Shown: positions 8,775-18,224, counted from the first letter of the stretch. The stretch is 64,000 nucleotides of DNA from Thioalkalivibrio sp. ALJ7 (GCF_000376865.1 NZ_AQXQ01000011.1:372001-436000), one strand, 5' to 3'. Translations and numbers: made by a program. The notes: generated from the sequence alone by a model not told the origin.

Positions 8775-10007
8775 TCATTCTTTGCGGGATGGATTGGGTT
8801 CGCGCGCGGGGAGGCGTTCGGCAATGAGTTCGATCAAAGCCCGCGCCAGCGTGTCCTTGGGCTGGCGCGCGAGTTCGCGTTCGCCGTCGTTCCACAGGCA
8901 CAGCAGGGCGTTGTCCGGCGTGCCGATGGCCTGGCCGGCGCTGACATCGTTGGCGGCGATCAGGTCCAGCCCCTTGGCTTCGAGCTTTCCGCGGGCGTAC
9001 TCGCGCAGGTTCCCGGTTTCGGCAGCGAAGCCCACCAGGAACGGTCGCGGTGTCTGTTGGTCGGTGCGGGCGGCCACGTCGGCCAGGATGTCGGTGGTGC
9101 GCTCCAGCGGGAGCGTTAGCGTATCCGAGGACTTCTTCAACTTCTCCGTTTGGGATTCGCTTGGGCGATAGTCGGCCACGGCCGCGGCGGCGATGAACAC
9201 GTCGACCTCGGGCAGTTGTTCGAGCACGGCCGCGTGCATAGCGGCGGCGGTATCCACCGCGATGCGGTCCACGCCCGCGGGGGGTGCCAGCGCGATCGGC
9301 CCATGGACCAGCGTGACCTCGGCACCTGCGTCCCGGGCCGCGGCCGCCAATGCCAGGCCCATGCGGCCGGAGCTGCGGTTGCCCAAAAAGCGCACCGGGT
9401 CGATCGGTTCGTGGGTCGGGCCCGCGGTGATCAACACCCGGCGTCCGGCCAGGGGCCCGGGCGCCGGGTGCAGCAGTGCGTGGGCAATGGTGGCAGGTTC
9501 CCACATGCGTCCGGGCCCCTGTTCGCCGCAGGCCTGGTCGCCCGCATCCGGGCCGAGAAAGCGCACCCCACGTTCTTGCAGCAGTGCGTGGTTGGCCTGG
9601 GTGGCCGGGTGCGCCCACATGCGATGGTTCATTGCCGGGGCCAGGGCAACCGGGGCTTCAGTCGCCAGCAGCAGGGCGGTAAGCAGATCATCCGCTTGGC
9701 CATGGGCCATGCGGGCCATCAGGTCGGCGGTGGCTGGGGCCACGACGACCTGGTCGGCCCAGCGCGCCAGGGCGATATGATCCATCCCGGATTCCGCTTC
9801 CGAGTCCAGTAGGCCGGTGCGTACCGGTTCGCCGGACAGGGCCTGGAAGGTCAGCGCAGTGACGAAGGCCTGGGCGCCCTCGGTCATCACCACGCGCACG
9901 GCGCAGCCGGCGCGCTTGAGTTCGCGCACCAGTTCGCAAGCCTTGTAGGCAGCGATGCCGCCGCTGACGCCGACCAGGATGCGCGGCTTTGACGTGTCTT
10001 CGTCCAT
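8775..10007 (-). CDS. coaBC: Bifunctional phosphopantothenoylcysteine decarboxylase / phosphopantothenate-cysteine ligase
   Basis: A 410-residue coenzyme A biosynthesis enzyme. The N-terminal CoaC flavoprotein has GVSGGIAAYKACEL, the active-site histidine in DHIALARWAD and the substrate motif PAMNHRMW. From about residue 190 the CoaB synthetase part begins with ITAGPTHEPIDPVRF and NRSSGRMG, and the catalytic-lysine region is near KLKKS. It condenses phosphopantothenate with cysteine and decarboxylates the product to phosphopantetheine. It sits between the DUF502 gene (26 bp) and dut on the minus strand. Confidence 0.96.
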   Translation of the reverse strand: MDEDTSKPRILVGVSGGIAAYKACELVRELKRAGCAVRVVMTEGAQAFVTALTFQALSGEPVRTGLLDSEAESGMDHIALARWADQVVVAPATADLMARMAHGQADDLLTALLLATEAPVALAPAMNHRMWAHPATQANHALLQERGVRFLGPDAGDQACGEQGPGRMWEPATIAHALLHPAPGPLAGRRVLITAGPTHEPIDPVRFLGNRSSGRMGLALAAAARDAGAEVTLVHGPIALAPPAGVDRIAVDTAAAMHAAVLEQLPEVDVFIAAAAVADYRPSESQTEKLKKSSDTLTLPLERTTDILADVAARTDQQTPRPFLVGFAAETGNLREYARGKLEAKGLDLIAANDVSAGQAIGTPDNALLCLWNDGERELARQPKDTLARALIELIAERLPAREPNPSRKE

Positions 10008-10033
10008 GCGCGGATTCTAACCTGTCAGCCGTT

Positions 10034-10630
10034 TCAGGACGGATCCTTGCGCGCCGAGACACCGGCGGTCAGGGCGTAGCGCATGGCGTCTTCCAGCGAC
10101 AGGTCCAGCGGCTCGATGCGTTTGCGCGGCAACATCAGGGTGTAGCCACCAATCTGGTAGCTCATCGGCATGTAGACGGCCACGGTCTCCTCGCCCCCGA
10201 GGTTGTCGGGCAGGCCGGCGAAGTCCTCGCGGGTGACGAACCCGACCAGCTTGAAGTCGCTGCCGGGAAACTGCACGAGCACCGCCTGGCCGAATTGCTT
10301 GTGGATGTCGCCCGATAGCAGCTTGGTGACGTCGCGCACCGTGCCGTGGATGGTCTTGACCACCGGGATGCGTTGCATCAGCCCTTCCAGCCATCCGAGC
10401 AGCCAGCGCACTACGTAGGCTTGCAGGAGCACACCCAGCCCGAATACCAGCCCAATGCCGACGAGGATGCCCATACCCGGGAAATACAGCAGGTCCGGCA
10501 GGACGGCCTGCAGCAGGCCTCCGAGGACCCTTTCGGCGGTGCTGCCCAGCCACCACAGCAAGGCCAGCGTGATCACGATGGGCAGGATGGCGGCCAGGCC
10601 GGTCAGGAAGGTGCGAGAGATTCGTTGCAC
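10034..10630 (-). CDS. DUF502 inner-membrane protein
   Basis: About 198 residues from a GTG start at 10630. That start is preceded by GGAG with 6-base spacing and places the family-like opening RISRTFLTGLAAILPIVIT at the N-terminus; a longer frame from 10726 lacks such support. Two hydrophobic segments lie near residues 10-35 and 55-80, followed by a soluble domain with FGQAVLVQFPG, VAVYMPMSYQIGGY and the family-typical PRKRIEPLDLSLEDAMR. Function is unknown. It is probably the first gene of a DUF502-coaBC-dut transcript. Confidence 0.82.
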   Translation of the reverse strand: MQRISRTFLTGLAAILPIVITLALLWWLGSTAERVLGGLLQAVLPDLLYFPGMGILVGIGLVFGLGVLLQAYVVRWLLGWLEGLMQRIPVVKTIHGTVRDVTKLLSGDIHKQFGQAVLVQFPGSDFKLVGFVTREDFAGLPDNLGGEETVAVYMPMSYQIGGYTLMLPRKRIEPLDLSLEDAMRYALTAGVSARKDPS

Positions 10631-10768
10631 AGCTGGCTCCGCGCGGGAAAGCGTAGCTGTCGATGCTAACCCATTCGGGGGAGTGGTACGGATGTACCGG
10701 CACTTTGGGTCGCACCAAAGGTCCATTCGTTATCGCGACAGACTTTACTACAAGGCAGGGAACAGACG

Positions 10769-11752
10769 ATGAAGGCATGGATACCGACCTGGCTGTTGGC
10801 TTTGGTGATCGTTGGCATGGCCCCGTTACAGGCGGATGACGCCTCCGGCGGGCAGGCGAAGGGGCCTGCGGCACCCGAAGACTATGCGATGGCGGCGGAG
10901 GAGGTGGCCCCCGGGGTCTATGCCGTAATGACGCCCGCACGAGATCTGCCCAGCCGCGAGAACCTGGGGTGGAACGCGAACATGGCCTTCGTGGTGACCG
11001 ATGACGGTGTGCTGGTATTTGATACCGGTTCCTCCGAGACCATGGGCGTGGCGCTGCGCGAGGCGATCCGCGAGGTCACCGATCAGCCGGTGCGCTGGAT
11101 CGTGAACAGTCATAGCCACGGTGACCACTGGCTGGGCAATCACGCTTTTGTCGACGACGAACCGGAGATCATGGCGGGTTCCGCGGCCGCGGAGCGTATG
11201 CAGGCCGAGGCCGATGGCTGGATCGAGAACTTCAATGAAATGACTGAAGGCGCGACAGGCAAGACCACCCCGGCCTTCCCGGATCGTATGGTGGATGAAC
11301 GCGAGGTGCTCGACCTGGCCGGAACGGAGGTCGTGGTCATGCCCTCGGGCGGTGCCCATTCGCCGGGCGATCTGATGGTCTGGCTCCCCGAGCAGCGGGT
11401 CCTTTTGGCGGGCGACGTGGTGTACAGCGACCGGGCGCCGTCCGTCTGGGATGGCGACGTGGCGCAGTGGATCGACCTGCTGGACGACCTCATTGCGCTG
11501 GAGCCCGAGGTCGTGGTGCCCGGTCACGGGCGCCTGGAAGGTGCAGAGACCCTGACGCGCCTGCAGCGCTATTTGACGATCCTGTGGGACGGCATCGCCG
11601 AGGGTGTGGAGCGCGGTCTGGCGGATTTCGAGACCGTACCGCTCGTGCGCGAGCACATGGGCGATTTGATCGAAGCCTATCCGGGATTCGAGGAGAAGAT
11701 CGAGCGGTCGGTGGCGACGACCTATCCCGATGTGGAAGCGGCGATCTTCTGA
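10769..11752 (+). CDS. Metallo-beta-lactamase-fold hydrolase, exported
   Basis: A 327-residue protein with a signal peptide (WLLALVIVGMAPLQA, then DDASGG). The metal site is complete: HSHGDHWLGNH supplies the HxHxDH motif, with a later His in GGAHSPGDLM, an Asp in LLAGDVVYSD and a His in VVPGHGRL. It most resembles the periplasmic SoxH/quinoprotein-associated group of binuclear zinc hydrolases, not true beta-lactamases, but the substrate is unknown. A ribosome-binding AGGCAGGGA lies about 9 bases ahead of the ATG. Its neighbour downstream is convergent. Confidence 0.85.
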   Translation: MKAWIPTWLLALVIVGMAPLQADDASGGQAKGPAAPEDYAMAAEEVAPGVYAVMTPARDLPSRENLGWNANMAFVVTDDGVLVFDTGSSETMGVALREAIREVTDQPVRWIVNSHSHGDHWLGNHAFVDDEPEIMAGSAAAERMQAEADGWIENFNEMTEGATGKTTPAFPDRMVDEREVLDLAGTEVVVMPSGGAHSPGDLMVWLPEQRVLLAGDVVYSDRAPSVWDGDVAQWIDLLDDLIALEPEVVVPGHGRLEGAETLTRLQRYLTILWDGIAEGVERGLADFETVPLVREHMGDLIEAYPGFEEKIERSVATTYPDVEAAIF

Positions 11753-11754
11753 GG

Positions 11755-12795
11755 TCAGAACTGCCAGGTGGCGTGTAGCGAGCCGAATTCCGCTGCGCGC
11801 TTGGCCTGGCCACTGAACTCGCGCGAACGCCAGACATGGGTATAGCCCACGCGAACGTTGGAGAGGTGGAATACCACCCCCGCGGTGAATTCGCCTACGA
11901 CTGGATGTTTGTCCACGGACGGCCCGTCGCGAAACACGGGGCCATCCAGGAACAGGTCGTAGAGCATCAGCCGGGTATCCACGCCGGCAAAGGCGTAGCC
12001 GCCTGCACGCGCGGTGGTTTCAAAGGTATGGGAACCCGAAAGCGCCGGCCCGATCCGGGGTGGGCCGTAGTCGCGTGGAAGATTGCGCCCGGCGCGCACA
12101 ATGGCGCCGGCGTTCGCAAAGGTGAACGGCGTTCCGGCCGTGGCGCCCCAGTGGGGCGTCAGGTCCGCGCCCCATCCGTTCTCCCCGCGATGGGACCGGC
12201 TGCGCAGCTGGCGTTCGTAGGCGACCATTAGCGTTGCCTCGTTGCCGATCTGGTGGTCCCAACCCTTTGGCTCCGGCGCGCTGGACCAGCGGTGTACCTC
12301 CCTTTGGGTGCGGTCTGCCAAGGATGCGGGCCCGACTGTACCCAGGGTGACCTGCAGCCGGTCCAGGCGGTCGCCGTGTTCCTCGGCCATGCTGAAATTC
12401 AGGTACAGCCAGCCAGCGTAGGGCCGGTCATCCGGGTCCGGCGGCGTACGCTCGATGTCCTCCGGCGTGTACATGTTCTGGCCCAGGTGGATCGCCGCCT
12501 TCAGGCGCCCTGGTTCGTCCCGCTGGACGAAAAACGGCAGGCTGTCGGCCACCGATTGCAGCCAGGAAGGGACGCGCTCCTCGCTGCGGGTCCAGCCGAT
12601 CCGGAAGCCGTTCGTGTAGTAGCGATCTTCGCCCGCGAACAGGTCGTTCTCGAACTCGAAATGCACCGCATCCACGCCGCGCTGGGCCTCGGCCGGGACG
12701 GCGGTCAGGCACAGCGCCCCTCCGGCTAGAACGGCCGTGGCCAGGCCCTGGCGCGTGCGGCGGGACCCATGGGCGTTCCGGTATGATCGATGCAT
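11755..12795 (-). CDS. LpxR-family (DUF2219) lipid A deacylase-like outer-membrane protein
   Basis: A protein of 346 residues with signal peptide (ATAVLAGGALCLTAVPAEA) followed by VHFEFENDLFAGEDRYYTNG, the hallmark opening of the LpxR family. These 12-strand barrels remove the 3'-acyloxyacyl group of lipid A in the outer membrane. The N-terminal Asn/Asp site and YTNGFR stretch are kept; the protein ends in aromatic W-Q-F, as outer-membrane barrels do. Deacylase activity is inferred from family only. Its start codon overlaps that of the divergent antiporter by 2 bp, and the ATG at 12795 is chosen because it gives a clean signal peptide. Confidence 0.82.
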   Translation of the reverse strand: MHRSYRNAHGSRRTRQGLATAVLAGGALCLTAVPAEAQRGVDAVHFEFENDLFAGEDRYYTNGFRIGWTRSEERVPSWLQSVADSLPFFVQRDEPGRLKAAIHLGQNMYTPEDIERTPPDPDDRPYAGWLYLNFSMAEEHGDRLDRLQVTLGTVGPASLADRTQREVHRWSSAPEPKGWDHQIGNEATLMVAYERQLRSRSHRGENGWGADLTPHWGATAGTPFTFANAGAIVRAGRNLPRDYGPPRIGPALSGSHTFETTARAGGYAFAGVDTRLMLYDLFLDGPVFRDGPSVDKHPVVGEFTAGVVFHLSNVRVGYTHVWRSREFSGQAKRAAEFGSLHATWQF

Positions 12796-14521
12796 GGACC
12801 TCTCCAACCAGATCATCTTCCTGGCCGCCATCGTGTTGCTGGGGAGCATCCTCTCGAGCGTGATCACCTCGCGGCTGGGGGTGCCCCTGCTGCTGGTGTT
12901 CCTCGTCATTGGGATGCTGCTCGGCCCGGAAGGCCCGGGCGGTCTGGTTTTCGAGAATATCACTCTTGCCCACCTGATCGGCTCCGCGGCCCTTGCAGTC
13001 ATCCTGTTCGACGGTGGGATGCGGACACCGTCACGCAACTTCCGCATCGGACTGAAGCCGGCGGCGGGTCTGGCTACCGTTGGCGTGGTCGTGACCTCGG
13101 GACTGACCGGGCTGTTTGCGGTCTGGTGGCTGCAGTTGTCGTGGCTGGAAGGCCTGTTGCTGGGGGCCATTGTCGGCTCCACGGATGCGGCCGCCGTGTT
13201 CTCGTTGTTACGCTCGCGCGGGTTGGAGTTGAAGAGCCGTGTCGGCGCTACGCTGGAGATCGAATCCGGCGCCAACGATCCGATGGCGATCTTCCTCACC
13301 ATCGTGCTGATCGAGCTGATCCTGATGCCGGATCAGGGCTTTGGCTGGGTGGTGCTGATCGAGTTCGTCCAGCAGATGGGACTGGGCGCCGCGGTCGGTG
13401 TCGGCGGTGGTTTCGCCCTGCTGGCGCTGATCAACCGGGTGCCCATGGCCGCCGGTCTTTACCCTCTGTTTGCGATGGCGGGAGCGCTCGCGATCTTCGG
13501 TTTGACCGGACTGGTCGGGGGTTCCGGATTCCTGGCGGTGTATCTGGCCGGGCTGCTGTTGGGGAACCGCCCGCTGGAGGCCTCGCAGAACATCAAGCGC
13601 TTCCATGACGGCATCGCATCGCTGGCGCAAATCGGCATGTTCCTGATGCTCGGAATGCTGGTTGCGCCTTCCGAATTGCCGCCAGTGGCGCTGGACGCAG
13701 GTCTGCTGGCGGCCGTGCTGATCCTGGTGGCCCGCCCACTGGCGGTTTGGCTGTGCCTCTATCCGTTCCATTTCCCTTGGCGCGAACAACTGTTCATCGG
13801 CTGGGTGGGCTTGCGTGGAGCGGTGCCCATTATCCTGGCCCTGTTCCCGTTGCTGGCCGGGCTGGAATTGGCCGGCTACTTCTTCCATGTGGTGTTCTTC
13901 GTGGTCCTGCTGTCACTGCTGGTGCAGGGCTGGACCGTCGCCCCGCTGGCGCGCTGGCTGGGTCTGGAGCTGCCGCCGACCACGGCGCGGGTACAGCGCA
14001 CCGAGCTGGATATCCCCGGGCAGCAGGAGATGGAGCTGGTGGGATATCGCCTTGCCGAGACCACGCCGGTGGTGCGCGAGGCCTGGTCGAACTTCCGGCT
14101 GCCGGGTACGGCTCGGGTCGTTGCCCACCTGCGCGGCGGCAAGCTGCTGGAGACGCTGGAGCTGCTGGATCTGCACGCCGGCGACCACCTCTACATCATG
14201 GTGGCGCCCACCGATCTTCATGACCTCGACCGGTTGTTCGTGCCGAAGGACGAGGTGCCCGAGCGCCTCACCGAGCGCAGTGTGTTCGGGGAATTCGCGC
14301 TCAACGGCGACGCCCAGTTGGGCGCGGTGGGTATGGCCTACGGTGCCCCCGTCCCGCCGGAGCGCCAGGGCGACACCCTGGAGGCCTACCTGCGCCAGGA
14401 ACTCCAGGCCGAACCGGTCGTGGGCGACGCCGTCGACCTTGGCCCCATGCGCCTGGTCATCCGCGAAATGGACGGCCCCCGCATCACCCGCGTCGGCCTC
14501 AAGCTGCTCAAGCCAAACTGA
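12794..14521 (+). CDS. CPA1-type potassium/proton antiporter (NhaP2/CvrA-like)
   Basis: A 575-residue protein. Residues 1-390 contain about twelve membrane segments, with the exchanger signatures GSTDAAAVFSLLRS and ESGANDPMAIFL, the latter carrying the paired ND of cation/proton antiporters. The C-terminal 180 residues are cytoplasmic and contain a TrkA-C/RCK-type regulatory domain and a CorC/HlyC-like end (GAPVPPERQGDTLEAYL, VGDAVDLGPMRLVIREM). It probably exports K+ or Na+ in exchange for H+, fitting pH and osmotic control at high salinity, complementing TrkAH at 42-45 kb. The start at 12794 sits on the first methionine before the first membrane helix. Confidence 0.9.
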   Translation: MDLSNQIIFLAAIVLLGSILSSVITSRLGVPLLLVFLVIGMLLGPEGPGGLVFENITLAHLIGSAALAVILFDGGMRTPSRNFRIGLKPAAGLATVGVVVTSGLTGLFAVWWLQLSWLEGLLLGAIVGSTDAAAVFSLLRSRGLELKSRVGATLEIESGANDPMAIFLTIVLIELILMPDQGFGWVVLIEFVQQMGLGAAVGVGGGFALLALINRVPMAAGLYPLFAMAGALAIFGLTGLVGGSGFLAVYLAGLLLGNRPLEASQNIKRFHDGIASLAQIGMFLMLGMLVAPSELPPVALDAGLLAAVLILVARPLAVWLCLYPFHFPWREQLFIGWVGLRGAVPIILALFPLLAGLELAGYFFHVVFFVVLLSLLVQGWTVAPLARWLGLELPPTTARVQRTELDIPGQQEMELVGYRLAETTPVVREAWSNFRLPGTARVVAHLRGGKLLETLELLDLHAGDHLYIMVAPTDLHDLDRLFVPKDEVPERLTERSVFGEFALNGDAQLGAVGMAYGAPVPPERQGDTLEAYLRQELQAEPVVGDAVDLGPMRLVIREMDGPRITRVGLKLLKPN

Positions 14522-14542
14522 CCGCGCGCGGTTTTCGGGGGG

Positions 14543-16594
14543 TTACTTCTCCAGCATGGCCTTGAGGCCAGCGAGGTGGGCGCGGGCGGTGAGTTGCTGG
14601 GTCTCGGGGTCCGGCGGCTTGGCGTCGGGCCATTCGAGGTGTTCCTCGGGCAGTTCGTCGAGGAAGCGCGAGGGCTCGCAGTCGATGCTCTCGCCGTAGC
14701 GGCTGCGTTGCTGGGCGTAGGTGATCAGCAGGGTCCGCTGGGCGCGGGTCAGGCCGACGTAGGCCAGGCGGCGTTCTTCCTCGATGGAGTCGTCCTCGAC
14801 GCTGACCCGGTGGGGTAGCAGTTCCTCCTCGAAGCCGACCAGGCAGACATGCGGAAACTCCAGACCCTTGGCGGTATGCAGGGTCAGGAGCTGGACCGCC
14901 TCGTTGCCGTCCTGGGACTCGCGGTTGCGGTCCAGGATATCCATCAGGCTGATGCGGTTGACGATGTCGGCCAGGTCCATGCCCTGATCATCCTCCGCCT
15001 CGTCGTCGCCGTATTCGGCGCTGGTGTTGCCGCCACCCATGCGCCCCACCCAGTCGATGAACTCGCGCACATTCTCCATGCGCCGTGTGGCAGCGCGCGG
15101 GTTGGGGCTGTTTTCCAGCAACCAGGATTCGTAATCGATGTCTTCGATCAGGCCACGTAGCAGGGCATCCGCGCTTTCCTCCTGTCCGCGGCGCTGAAAC
15201 CCGTCGATCCAATCGGTGAAGCGCTCCAGACGAGCCTGGGCGCGGGCGTCCATGTATTCGGACAGACCGGCGCCGCGTGCGGCCTGCAGCAGCGAGGTGC
15301 CGCGCTGGTTGGCGTAGTGGCCGAGCTTTTCCAGGGTCGCCGGGCCGATCTCGCGGCGCGGCACGTTGACCACACGCAGGAAGGCGGTGTTGTCGTCCGG
15401 GTTGGCGAGCAGACGCAGGTAGGCGACCAGGTCCTTGATCTCGGCCTTCTCGAAGAACGACTGCCCGCCGCTCAGGCGATAGGGGATGCCCTGCTCGCGC
15501 AGGAGTTTCTCGAACAGCCGGGACTGGTGGTTGCTGCGGTAGAGGATGGCGAAGTCACCCCAGCCGTCATTCAGGCGGAAGCGTCGCCGCATCAGCTCGG
15601 AGACCACCCGCGCCGCCTCGGTGTCGGCGTCGGAGCAGCCGATGACCTCGATCTTCTCGCCCTCGCCCAGCGCACTCCACAGGCGCTTCTCGAACACGTG
15701 CGGGTTGTTGCCGATCAGGGCGTTCGCGGTATGCAGGATGCGGTTGGTGGAACGGTAGTTCTGCTCCAGCTTGATCACCTCCAGACGGGGGAAGTCTTCC
15801 TGCAGCCGCACGAGGTTTTCCGGGCGCGCACCGCGCCAGGCGTAGATCGACTGGTCGTCGTCGCCGACCACCGTGAGGCCATCGCTGACGCCGATCAGTA
15901 GCCGCACCAGCTGGTACTGGGCGGAGTTGGTGTCCTGGTATTCGTCCACCAGCAGGTGGCGGATGCGGTCCTGCCAGCGATTGCGCAGTTCCGGGTCGTC
16001 GCGCAGGCAGTCCACCGGGCGCTTGATCAGGTCGTCGAAGTCCACCGCGTTGTAGGCGCGCAGGGCGTCCTCATAGCGCGGATACAGGTTGGCCGCGGCG
16101 ATGGCCTCGGGCGCGTCCGCCATCTGGCTGGCCTCGTGCAGCGCCTCCACGGGCGTCATCAGGTCATTTTTCCAGCGGCTGATGTGGCCGATCAGCGCGT
16201 CGACCTCGGAACCGGTGTCGTCACGATAGGTGATCTCGCGCAGCAGCTGCCGGCAATCGCCGGGGTCCAGGATGGAGAAGCCCGCGCGCAACCCGGCGGC
16301 CTGCAGCTCGCGACGCAGAAACTGGAGGCCAAAGGTGTGAAAGGTGGAGACATTGAGGCCGCGCGACTGCTCGCGCGACAGTCGCCCCTGCACCCGCTCG
16401 CGCATCTCGCGCGCAGCCTTGTTGGTGAAGGTGATGGCCACGATCTGGCGCGCGGCCAGGCCCCGCTTTTCGATCAGGTGCGCGATCTTTTCCGTAATCA
16501 CGCGCGTCTTGCCGGAGCCCGCGCCGGCCAGGACCAGCAGGGGGTGATCCGTGGTGGTCACGGCGGCCTGTTGTTGGGGGTTGAGTTCGGACAC
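14543..16594 (-). CDS. rep: ATP-dependent DNA helicase Rep
   Basis: A 683-residue superfamily 1A helicase, of UvrD/Rep length. Motif I is AGAGSGKTRVITEKI, motif II VDEYQDTN, motif III VGDDDQSIYAWRGA, motif IV ENYRS, motif V TLHTAKGLEFPHV and motif VI AYVGLTRAQR. The 3'-to-5' translocase restarts stalled forks and strips proteins from DNA. Start is GTG at 16594. It stands alone, convergent with the antiporter and divergent from the thioredoxin-like gene. Rep is preferred over UvrD by the residues around LSREQSRGLNVSTFHTFG and by length. Confidence 0.92.
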   Translation of the reverse strand: MSELNPQQQAAVTTTDHPLLVLAGAGSGKTRVITEKIAHLIEKRGLAARQIVAITFTNKAAREMRERVQGRLSREQSRGLNVSTFHTFGLQFLRRELQAAGLRAGFSILDPGDCRQLLREITYRDDTGSEVDALIGHISRWKNDLMTPVEALHEASQMADAPEAIAAANLYPRYEDALRAYNAVDFDDLIKRPVDCLRDDPELRNRWQDRIRHLLVDEYQDTNSAQYQLVRLLIGVSDGLTVVGDDDQSIYAWRGARPENLVRLQEDFPRLEVIKLEQNYRSTNRILHTANALIGNNPHVFEKRLWSALGEGEKIEVIGCSDADTEAARVVSELMRRRFRLNDGWGDFAILYRSNHQSRLFEKLLREQGIPYRLSGGQSFFEKAEIKDLVAYLRLLANPDDNTAFLRVVNVPRREIGPATLEKLGHYANQRGTSLLQAARGAGLSEYMDARAQARLERFTDWIDGFQRRGQEESADALLRGLIEDIDYESWLLENSPNPRAATRRMENVREFIDWVGRMGGGNTSAEYGDDEAEDDQGMDLADIVNRISLMDILDRNRESQDGNEAVQLLTLHTAKGLEFPHVCLVGFEEELLPHRVSVEDDSIEEERRLAYVGLTRAQRTLLITYAQQRSRYGESIDCEPSRFLDELPEEHLEWPDAKPPDPETQQLTARAHLAGLKAMLEK

Positions 16595-16680
16595 CGGGGC
16601 GGTCGATTCCTTCGAGGCAGGGCGCGTAAACTAACCCACGATCCCGCATTCATAAAGACAGCAGCGGTGAGGGTAATCCA

Positions 16681-17064
16681 TTGACCAACGTACCGCGCAC
16701 TGCGGCATCCGCCGAGGGTCCCGAACCCCTTCCGCGCCTGACCCAGTTCGATTTTCATCAGTGCTTGATGGATGTGTCCGGTCCGGCGGTCATCCTGTTT
16801 ACCCGCCAGGGTTGTGGCTCGTGCAAGGTGATGGGGCGTGTCCTGGCGCAGTGGCAGACAGAATCGGACTCGCCTGCCTTGTTCGTGGTGGATGTCGAGA
16901 CCGATACCGCCCTGGTGCGGGAGTTCGAGGTTTTCCATCTCCCGGCGCTGTTCGTGTTCCACTCGGGGGCCTACCACGGGCGCCTGGAGGCCCCGCCGCG
17001 CCTGCCGTTGTTGCGGGAAACGCTGGCGGATGTGCTGTCCCGCCCGCCGGAGGAGGCGCCTTGA
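16681..17064 (+). CDS. Thioredoxin-fold protein
   Basis: A 127-residue protein with a thioredoxin core: PAVILFTRQGCGSCKVMGRV has a CxxC active site (CGSC in place of CGPC), and FEVFHLPALFVFHSG supplies the cis-proline loop. There is no signal peptide, so it should act in the cytoplasm as a reductant or redox sensor. The start is TTG at 16681, preceded by GTGAGGGT. It overlaps or abuts ampD: the last two codons coincide with a possible TTG start for that gene. Confidence 0.8.
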   Translation: MTNVPRTAASAEGPEPLPRLTQFDFHQCLMDVSGPAVILFTRQGCGSCKVMGRVLAQWQTESDSPALFVVDVETDTALVREFEVFHLPALFVFHSGAYHGRLEAPPRLPLLRETLADVLSRPPEEAP

Positions 17065-17078
17065 GCCGATCAGAGCCC

Positions 17079-17636
17079 ATGTTGGATTCGTCCCGCGACT
17101 GGTACCCGCCGGCGCGCCGGGTGGAGAGTCCGAATCAGGACGCGCGGCCACCGGCGCAGGGGCCGGAGTTGATCGTGGTGCACGCCATCAGCCTGCCGCC
17201 GGGCGAGTTCGGTGGGCCGCATATCGCGGAGCTGTTCCAGAATCGCCTGGACCCGGCGGCTCATCCCTACTTCGCCGAGATCGCGGGATTGCAGGTTTCG
17301 GCACATGTTCTGATTGATCGCGAGGGTCGCCTCACTCAGTTCGTTCCGTTCTCCCAGCGGGCCTGGCACGCGGGCGTATCGCAATGGGAGGGGCGCCAGC
17401 GCTGCAATGACTTTTCCATTGGGATCGAGCTGGAGGGAACCGACGAGGAGCCGTTTGCTCCAGTGCAGTACACCGAGCTGGCGCGCCTGGTGCGCTGGCT
17501 CCGGGTGCACTACAAGGACATCGGACCCGACGCCCTGACTGGACACAGCGACATCGCGCCCGGGCGCAAGACCGACCCGGGGCCCCGCTTCGACTGGGCC
17601 CGGCTGCAGCGCGAGATTCGAGAGGTGACGGCATGA
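17079..17636 (+). CDS. ampD: 1,6-anhydro-N-acetylmuramyl-L-alanine amidase AmpD
   Basis: A protein of 185 residues (E. coli AmpD has 183). The zinc site is visible as VVHAISLPP near residue 30 and TGHSDIAPGRKTDPGPRF near residue 155, with the conserved Lys; AHVLIDREG and NDFSIGIELEG are family segments. It cleaves the peptide from anhydro-muropeptides in the cytoplasm during cell-wall recycling. The ATG at 17079 is chosen because DSSRDWYPPARRVESPN aligns with the family start; an in-frame TTG at 17061, right after GGAGGAGG, is a real alternative that would add six residues. Confidence 0.93.
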   Translation: MLDSSRDWYPPARRVESPNQDARPPAQGPELIVVHAISLPPGEFGGPHIAELFQNRLDPAAHPYFAEIAGLQVSAHVLIDREGRLTQFVPFSQRAWHAGVSQWEGRQRCNDFSIGIELEGTDEEPFAPVQYTELARLVRWLRVHYKDIGPDALTGHSDIAPGRKTDPGPRFDWARLQREIREVTA

Positions 17637-18217
17637 TTGTGGATTTGCTGCGCCATGGCGAGCCCGAGGGTGGCCAGCGCTATCGAGGACATGGCTGTGA
17701 CGACCCGCTCAGTGCGCGCGGCTGGAGCCAGATGGAGCGGGCGGTTCGGGGCGAGGAGGAGTGGCAGTACGTGGTCAGTTCTCCGATGCAGCGCTGCCGC
17801 GCGTTTGCCGAACATCTTGCGGGCAGCCAGGCGTTGCCCATCACCTTGGAGTCAGACCTGCGCGAGGTGGGCTTCGGCGATTGGGAGGGACGCACACGGG
17901 TGGAGTTGCAACGTGATCGGCCCGAGGAGTATCGCGCCTTCTACGCCGATCCCGTCCATGCTCGCCCTTCCGGGGCCGAGCCGTTGGAGGCCTTCCGGCG
18001 CCGGGTAGAAGCAGGCTTCGAGAGCGCGGTGGCGAGCCTGGCCGCCGAACGGGTGCTGGTGGTGGCGCACGCCGGGGTGATCCGCGCCCTGGTGGGATGG
18101 GTCATGGGCGTGCCGGACGATCGGCTGTTCCAGTTCGAATGCGACTACGCGAGCCGTACCCGTTTACATCGACATCCCGCGCGCGGCTGGCGCCTGATTC
18201 ACGCCAACCGGGTGTAG
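17633..18217 (+). CDS. Histidine phosphatase superfamily protein (phosphoglycerate-mutase-like)
   Basis: A 194-residue protein. The catalytic RHG motif is in DLLRHGEPEGG at residues 5-10, the second arginine in SSPMQRCR, the glutamate in LREVGFGDWEG, and the second histidine in VVAHAGVIRALVG. It resembles alpha-ribazole phosphatase (CobC) in size and in the FGDWEG segment, but no cobalamin genes are near, so the substrate is open. The ATG overlaps the ampD stop by 4 bp, implying cotranscription with ampD. Confidence 0.85.
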   Translation: MIVDLLRHGEPEGGQRYRGHGCDDPLSARGWSQMERAVRGEEEWQYVVSSPMQRCRAFAEHLAGSQALPITLESDLREVGFGDWEGRTRVELQRDRPEEYRAFYADPVHARPSGAEPLEAFRRRVEAGFESAVASLAAERVLVVAHAGVIRALVGWVMGVPDDRLFQFECDYASRTRLHRHPARGWRLIHANRV

Positions 18218-18224
18218 CACGCGC

